Shown in pieces: positions 59,328 through 64,000 of a stretch of DNA of 64,000 nt. The DNA is from JAFDWI01 sp963764215 (GTDB lineage: Bacteria; Actinomycetota; Acidimicrobiia; Acidimicrobiales; Iamiaceae), in contig CAVXRS010000005.1 of the NCBI GenBank assembly GCA_963764215.1, positions 248,001 to 312,000 of the forward strand, read 5' to 3'. How positions within the stretch are numbered: position 1 is the first letter of the stretch; every line of letters begins with the position of its first letter. Under the pieces are notes generated by a model. It was not told the DNA's origin. It ran no database searches and saw only the letters and a program-made list of their open reading frames with translations. A program made the position numbers and the translations under genes.

Positions 59328-59816
59328 ATGAATCGACTTCAGCAAGTCATGACCCATTTGAAGAAGCCTACTGTGGGGTTTCTCGCGCTCACAGCAACTG
59401 CTGTGAATGTTGCTCCTTTGGGGTCCTATGGAGCCAAGGCTCCTCCCCTGGGAAAGCGGTTCCTTCACTCATCAGAATCTAGACAACTTTACGGCGGTTG
59501 TTCCTCGACTGATAAGTGGAGCGCCTCGGTGAGTAGTACGGCTGTCAATGCAGGCCCGGGCACAGGTGGCGGAAGCACGCTGTACAATTACTACTGTGCA
59601 GCTCCCTATCAGACTGAGATCGAAGCTATCACCTGCCCCGATAACTATGGGAACTGGTATTCACTTTCACCCAGCTCCGTCGGCGTCGGAGCCAACTATT
59701 TCGGCAATGTGCCGCTACGGACTACGTATTGTACCGGATACTGGAAGGTTCGATTGCGTACTCCAGGTGTCCCAGCCGCACACACCTTCTCGGGCGTTAA
59801 TTGGGCTGCGACCTGA
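59328..59816 (+). CDS. Exported Cys-containing protein of unknown function
   Basis: 162 residues. The N-terminal region KKPTVGFLALTATAVNVAPL looks like a signal peptide. The mature part is rich in Tyr, Ser, Gly and has four Cys in GGCSST, YYCAAP, ITCPDN and TYCTGY, so probably two disulfides. An AGGAGGG site lies upstream of ATG 59328. It probably acts with the lipoprotein encoded 26 bp upstream. Confidence 0.6.
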   Translation: MNRLQQVMTHLKKPTVGFLALTATAVNVAPLGSYGAKAPPLGKRFLHSSESRQLYGGCSSTDKWSASVSSTAVNAGPGTGGGSTLYNYYCAAPYQTEIEAITCPDNYGNWYSLSPSSVGVGANYFGNVPLRTTYCTGYWKVRLRTPGVPAAHTFSGVNWAAT

Positions 59817-60101
59817 GTTGCCTTCGCCCCCGATGGTTCTCGCTGAAATTCGAATCCGAACGCAGGTACGTGGGTTGGCTGGGCCCAAGGATAGGTCGAC
59901 CCATCTGACAAAATGCCTGGCGCGGTCTGGGCGTTATCGACCATTGATGGTAGCTGGATTCTCGGCTTTCCGTAGTCAGACCGGCTCTCCGCGGTGGAGT
60001 GTGGGGCGGTGTGAGCTGATCCGATTTCTATAGGGATCCACAAGCGCGGCCAAGGGCCTCGCCATTCTGCAGGTATCTGACATCTGCTGAAGGAGAGACC
60101 C

Positions 60102-61562
60102 TTGTCCGTGATCAACGGTAGTGGTGGTGCAACCGCGCTGGTCGGCTTGTCCGGGTTCGTGGTCGGCGTCCTGGAGCTCATCGAGGGCGAATGGTGGCTG
60201 TTCGTGGAGACCGAAGCCGACCTGGTGGGCTGCCCGGTGTGTGGGGTTCGGGCGGTCGGTCATGGGCGCAGGCCAACAGCGGTGCGGGACCTTCCCGTGG
60301 CCGGCCGCCCGGTGGTGCTGGTGTGGGCGAAACGCCGTTGGCGGTGCCCCGACCCGGATTGTGCGAAACGGACGTGGCTGGAAACCTCGGCTGGGACCGT
60401 CCCGCGTGCATCGTTGACCCGCCGGGCACGACCGCGGATTGCGGACATGGTGAACATCGAGGGTTCCTCGATCGCGCACGCCGCAGCCTGTTTCGGGGTG
60501 GGATGGGCAACCGCGAACAAAGCCGTCGCTGAGTTCACCGACCCTCGGATCGATGATGAGCACCGCCTGGATGAGGTGACGGCGATCGGAGTGGACGAGA
60601 AACGGTTCACGAACGCGACCCCGACGCATCGCACGACGTTCACCACCCAGATCTTCGATCTGGACCATGGCGTGCTCATCGAGGTGCTCAAGGGCCGCTC
60701 TGCGGACACCCTCGGCGACTGGCTGGAAGCCCAAGGGGACGACTGGTGTGCCCGGATCAGCCTGGCCACCTTGGACCCTGCTGCGGGCTATCGCAAAGCA
60801 CTCGATGAGCACCTGGGAAACGCGCAACGCGTCGTCGATCATTTCCACGCGGTCAAACTCGCGAACACCGCGATCGACGATGTGCGCCGCCGAGTCCAAC
60901 AAGACACCCTCGGCCACCGAGGTCGCAAAGGCGACCCGCTGTTCCGGATCCGTCGAGCGATCCTGATGGGCTACGAACGGCTCAGCGAGGACCGCTTCGC
61001 CGGCATCCTGGCCACGCTGAGCGCCGGTGATCCCGACGGCGAAGTCGCCGCCGCGTGGCTCGCCAAAGAGCTCCTCGGCGAGGTCTACGCCGCCACAAGC
61101 GAGGCCCACGCACGCCGGCGGCTGATCATCTTCTTCCAGTACTGCGCTGAGGTCGAGATCCCCGAATTGACCCGGCTCGCCAGAACGATCGACCGCTGGG
61201 CTGATGAGGTCCTCGCCTACCACCGCACCGGCGGCGCGTCGAACGGACGCGTGGAGAACATGCACATGCTCGCCGAGAAAGTCCGACGCAACAGCCACGG
61301 GTTCACCAACCACGACAACTACCGGCGCAGACTCATCGGCCGACTCGGCATCAAATGGGCTACCGTGCCAACCCGCAGAATCCGAGGCCGCAAACCACAC
61401 TCAGCCGCGGTAGAGCCCGACAAGCCAGCCGTGAGTTCCCACTTTTCATCGGTCGTGTCCTCGTGCGCGTTCCGCCGTGTCGCCGCACGACTCACCAAAT
61501 GCGATACCATGCATTTGACTCTATTCGATCAGCAACCCAAAAGTCCGCAATCAGGCCCCTGA
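60102..61562 (+). mobile_element. ISL3-type transposase
   Basis: 486 residues, reading from TTG 60102 after an AGGAGAG ribosome site. The N-terminal zinc finger is CPVCGVRAVGHG and CPDPDCAKRTW. The DDE catalytic parts are GVDEKRFT (first Asp), TLDPAAGYRKAL (second Asp) and SNGRVENMHMLAEKVRRNSH (Glu). This is the ISL3 family. The last 60 residues after RRIRGRKPH are not conserved in style, so the true C-terminus or the IS end may lie near 61440. I could not find terminal inverted repeats with confidence. Confidence 0.85.
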
Positions 61563-61587
61563 CCCGCACATACTCTCCAAACTGCTT

Positions 61588-63543
61588 CTAAGACACTGGT
61601 ACGTGACGATCGCTTGCAATAGCGGATTTCACGAACACCGGCATGCCCGTGTTCGCAACCCGCACGTAGCCTGGGGGCGGCCCGGTGCTCACGCGATCCC
61701 ACGGATATACGATCACATCGGGTCCCGATTCGGCCATCGCATCATGAGCGGAGACGTGCGAAATGTGCGGGGGCCTGCCAGATTCGTGTGCGCAGATCGC
61801 GCCACCATATGTATTCAAGCCTGTATGAAAAAGCGCCGGCGAGGCCGACTGAACGCGGTTGAATACTATTTATTGCCGTAAGTGCGTCGCTGAACTGCGC
61901 CGCTTTGGATCTCGATACTGATGCCGTCAGGTCGCCGATGTCACCACGCGTTATCGTGGAATCCGACCCAACAATGGGACGCCATTTCTGCACGAATAGC
62001 CATGGCCCTGCCTGGACGATACAGATGCCTACCACGATCAGACCCGCAATCCGCTGGCGACGAGCATTGAGCACACTCAACGCGATCGCCACGAAGACCG
62101 CACACTGCGCGATGAGAGGCACGATAAGGCGCCCGCCCCACGTCTGATACCGAATCAGACCGCTGTAAAGCAAGTATCCAGTTAGAGCTGTAACTACCAG
62201 TGGCCATGATCTCCGTCGCAGGTCGCGAAATGCCAGGCAAACGCCTGCCGCGAGAATGCCGAACACGAATTGGACAACATTTGCAGCGCGATCCTCGTCG
62301 CGCTCAGATGCAAGAATATAGGTCCTGTTGAAAGCATATCGCGGGTCATCTACCGCCGCACCTGAAACGGCTGTCGATACGCGGCCCAAAAATCTTGCCT
62401 CAACGCTATCAATTGCCCGCGGCGAAGGCACAGCAAGGTTGAAGCCCAAGTTCCTAAAAAAATTCGCCCTTGCAGCTGTCGAAGTGATTGCCGGTCACGG
62501 TCAATCCCAAATTTGGTCCGGTGGGTGAGCCATATTCCTGCATATTCCGACTAATCCACCCATAGTTCACAAGTATGGCAAGACAAGTTGCTGCGAAGGC
62601 CAATAGCAATGATCTGACGGATGGTCGAGGCCACAAGAGCGGTACGATGTACCAAATCACCAAAGGAATCGCGAAGACTGCTGTCACCGGTTTGACCGTG
62701 GCCGCCGAACCGATCAGTACCGGTACGGCAACAATGGCGAAGTCTCGAAACTCATGGCGACCCACAAGAACCGCAAGGGCAGCCATGACGAACGATGTAG
62801 CAATCAAATCGTTCTGGGTCGTCGCGGCCTCGCCAATGAATAGAGGCGCAAGTAGGGCAATGAGAGCCGCCACCCCACCGAGGTGGCGCGACATGCTGAC
62901 GCGGCGACGCTACATAGTAGACGGATCCACCAACCGAGAGCCAGGCAATCCACTGCGCGAGAAACATCGCATGGTCTGTGCGAAGTGCCACAAATAAGAT
63001 AGAACCTAGTTGTTCGGCGCCGGGCGCTAAATAGACCTGAGCGGGATATGGAGTCGCAAATGAAGCAATATGACTTGCTTGGAGCCACTGCATGAGCCGT
63101 GGCAAGTGATAATTGAGAGAATCAATGTTATTTGGCGCAGTCCATAGTCCCGTAATAAGGAGTAGGGAACCGACGCCGAGAAGAATCGCGGCGAACGCGA
63201 GCGCCGACGGTGACCACTTACGGCAGACCGCGACGCGGAGATTTACAAAAAAGAGAGATGCGTCAGAGGTCCGTACGGCACCTAAGATGATTCCGATAGC
63301 CAACACCCACCAGAGGAGCACGAGGCTCAGCGGAGTGTACGAGTGAACCGCAGATAACGCTTCCGAACTGAGAAAGACAAGAGCTTCGAGGAAACATACT
63401 GCGAGCACCATCGAGAGAACGATGCGTCGGGTTCGCACATATATTAGCGAAGATCCAGCGCCGACAGCAGCGACGCCGATCAAGAACGAACAAAGCCCCA
63501 GGGTGACTTCACTCCAGGCTGGTAGGACCCCGGGGTATAACAA
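61588..63543 (-). pseudogene. GT-C type membrane glycosyltransferase, 5'-cut and frameshifted
   Basis: Three frame changes split one protein of about 650 residues: TPYPAQVYLAPGAEQLGS and NNIDSLNYHLPRLMQWLQ (the D-x-YHLPR-like motif of dolichyl-mannose-type GT-C enzymes) lie first; the second part starts MSRHLGGVAALIALL near 62894; the third continues NLGFNLAVPSPRAIDS after 62455; the last switches near 61800 to AICAHESGRPPHISHV and ends at 61588. Each step fits one extra base, the second in a run of seven A at 62456-62462. Many membrane helices throughout. No ATG, GTG or standard start is found upstream; TTG 63543 is used. Base composition is clearly lower in GC. Confidence 0.7.
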
Positions 63544-63864
63544 TTCACGAACCTCGTTTGTAATTTGCTGGAACCCGGAAGATGCTGTCGCAAAGTTGGA
63601 AGGCCTGGTAGGTCCGGAGTTTGAGACCCCGTAGTTGGCAGGGGCCCTGGGAGTGGCATTGTGATCTCGGGATACGCATCAAGGAACTCGGTATGCTTGC
63701 CGTCACGTACGATTCACGATCAGCACGAGGCCGACCGGGCATTCCCCTTGCTTGCACGGGATGAGGGTATCACGTGGCCGTCGACCCATTGTGGGTCGTC
63801 GGGGTTCAGCGGGGCGAAGCGTCCCGGGTTTGGTGCATGCCTCTGTTCTTGAGAGGTTTGAGCA
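63544..63864. other. Gap ahead of the IS3-type gene; probable IS left end
   Basis: About 320 bases without a gene. The 5' continuation of the glycosyltransferase frame stays open on the minus strand to about 63690 (ending at a stop) with no start codon. A hairpin CGACCCA-TTG-TGGGTCG lies at about 63783-63799. The IS terminal repeat cannot be fixed because the other end is outside the window. Confidence 0.4.
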
Positions 63865-64000
63865 ATGCCAACGAAGTTCGACAGTGAGACCCGGGCTAAG
63901 GCGGTCCGGCTGGTGCTGGACCACCGTGACGAGTACGATTCGGAGTGGGCGGCAATGAAGACGGTGTCGTCCCGGTTGGTGATGACCGCTGAGACGCTGC
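63865..64000 (+). mobile_element. IS3-family transposase OrfA, N-terminal part (runs off the window)
   Basis: From ATG 63865 the frame reads MPTKFDSETRAKAVRLVLDH, then DEYDSEWAAMKTVSSRLVMT, the start of an IS3-type OrfA with its helix-turn-helix. A GAGAGG ribosome site lies upstream. The catalytic OrfB would be beyond base 64000. Confidence 0.8.

Noticed and set aside
60102..61562. Exact ends of the ISL3-type element
   Set aside because: I looked for matching terminal inverted repeats around 59990-60100 and 61430-61600 and found none convincing by eye.

Overview
The window comes from a GC-rich actinobacterium, most likely of the class Acidimicrobiia. The support is gene content and style: very high GC with GTG starts throughout, many starts only 7-8 nt downstream of a TANNNT -10 box (probable leaderless transcripts), a redox sigma factor with an RsrA-type zinc anti-sigma factor, a Lys-rich TopA tail, a Tad pilus cluster and an F420-associated-type zincin. 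The class assignment is inference; no rRNA or ribosomal protein gene is present.

Layout. 1-5137: a GHMP kinase 5' part, a membrane-anchored protein, a cobalamin-binding methylmalonyl-CoA mutase subunit followed by sucC-sucD, an HSL-type esterase and a four-helix membrane protein. 5252-9365: purN-purH, a 95-100 bp tandem repeat array, and a sulfatase. 9449-14234: a small membrane peptide, a HAD phosphatase and a Tad pilus operon whose TadE gene is frameshifted. 14236-18635: an esterase lipoprotein, a DUF1998 DEAH helicase, and a STAS / anti-sigma kinase pair, the kinase frameshifted. 18777-33169: a housekeeping stretch (nhaA, acyl-CoA dehydrogenase, topA, tmk, tRNA-Thr, holB, sigR-rsrA, metalloprotease, tilS, hpt, folE, S15-like hydrolase, folP).

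33355-38196 is an accessory island. It holds an orphan RHS core end with its own C-terminal tip, then a decayed RHS gene whose tip carries an HExxH motif, each followed by a small membrane-protein gene that could be an immunity gene. 38699-45027 holds phosphoketolase, a proton-pump P-type ATPase and a zinc alcohol dehydrogenase. 45202-56565 is a second housekeeping stretch: a phosphatase-like protein with a histone-like tail, folB-folK, a DUF2520-type protein, panC-panD, nadB, an enoyl-CoA hydratase, nadC-coaX and lysS. Together these make folate, pantothenate, NAD and CoA precursors and charge lysine.

56725-64000 is a mobile, lower-GC end. It has two copies of a lipoprotein plus exported-protein pair (the first decayed and cut by a transposase remnant), an ISL3-type transposase, a multiply frameshifted GT-C-type membrane glycosyltransferase, and the start of an IS3-type transposase that runs off the window.

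A recurrent feature is single-base frameshifts, mostly +1, many in G/C runs and one in a run of seven A/T. They affect even lysS and nadB. Read errors in the assembly are the simplest explanation for the core genes, while in the RHS and lipoprotein regions real decay is also plausible.
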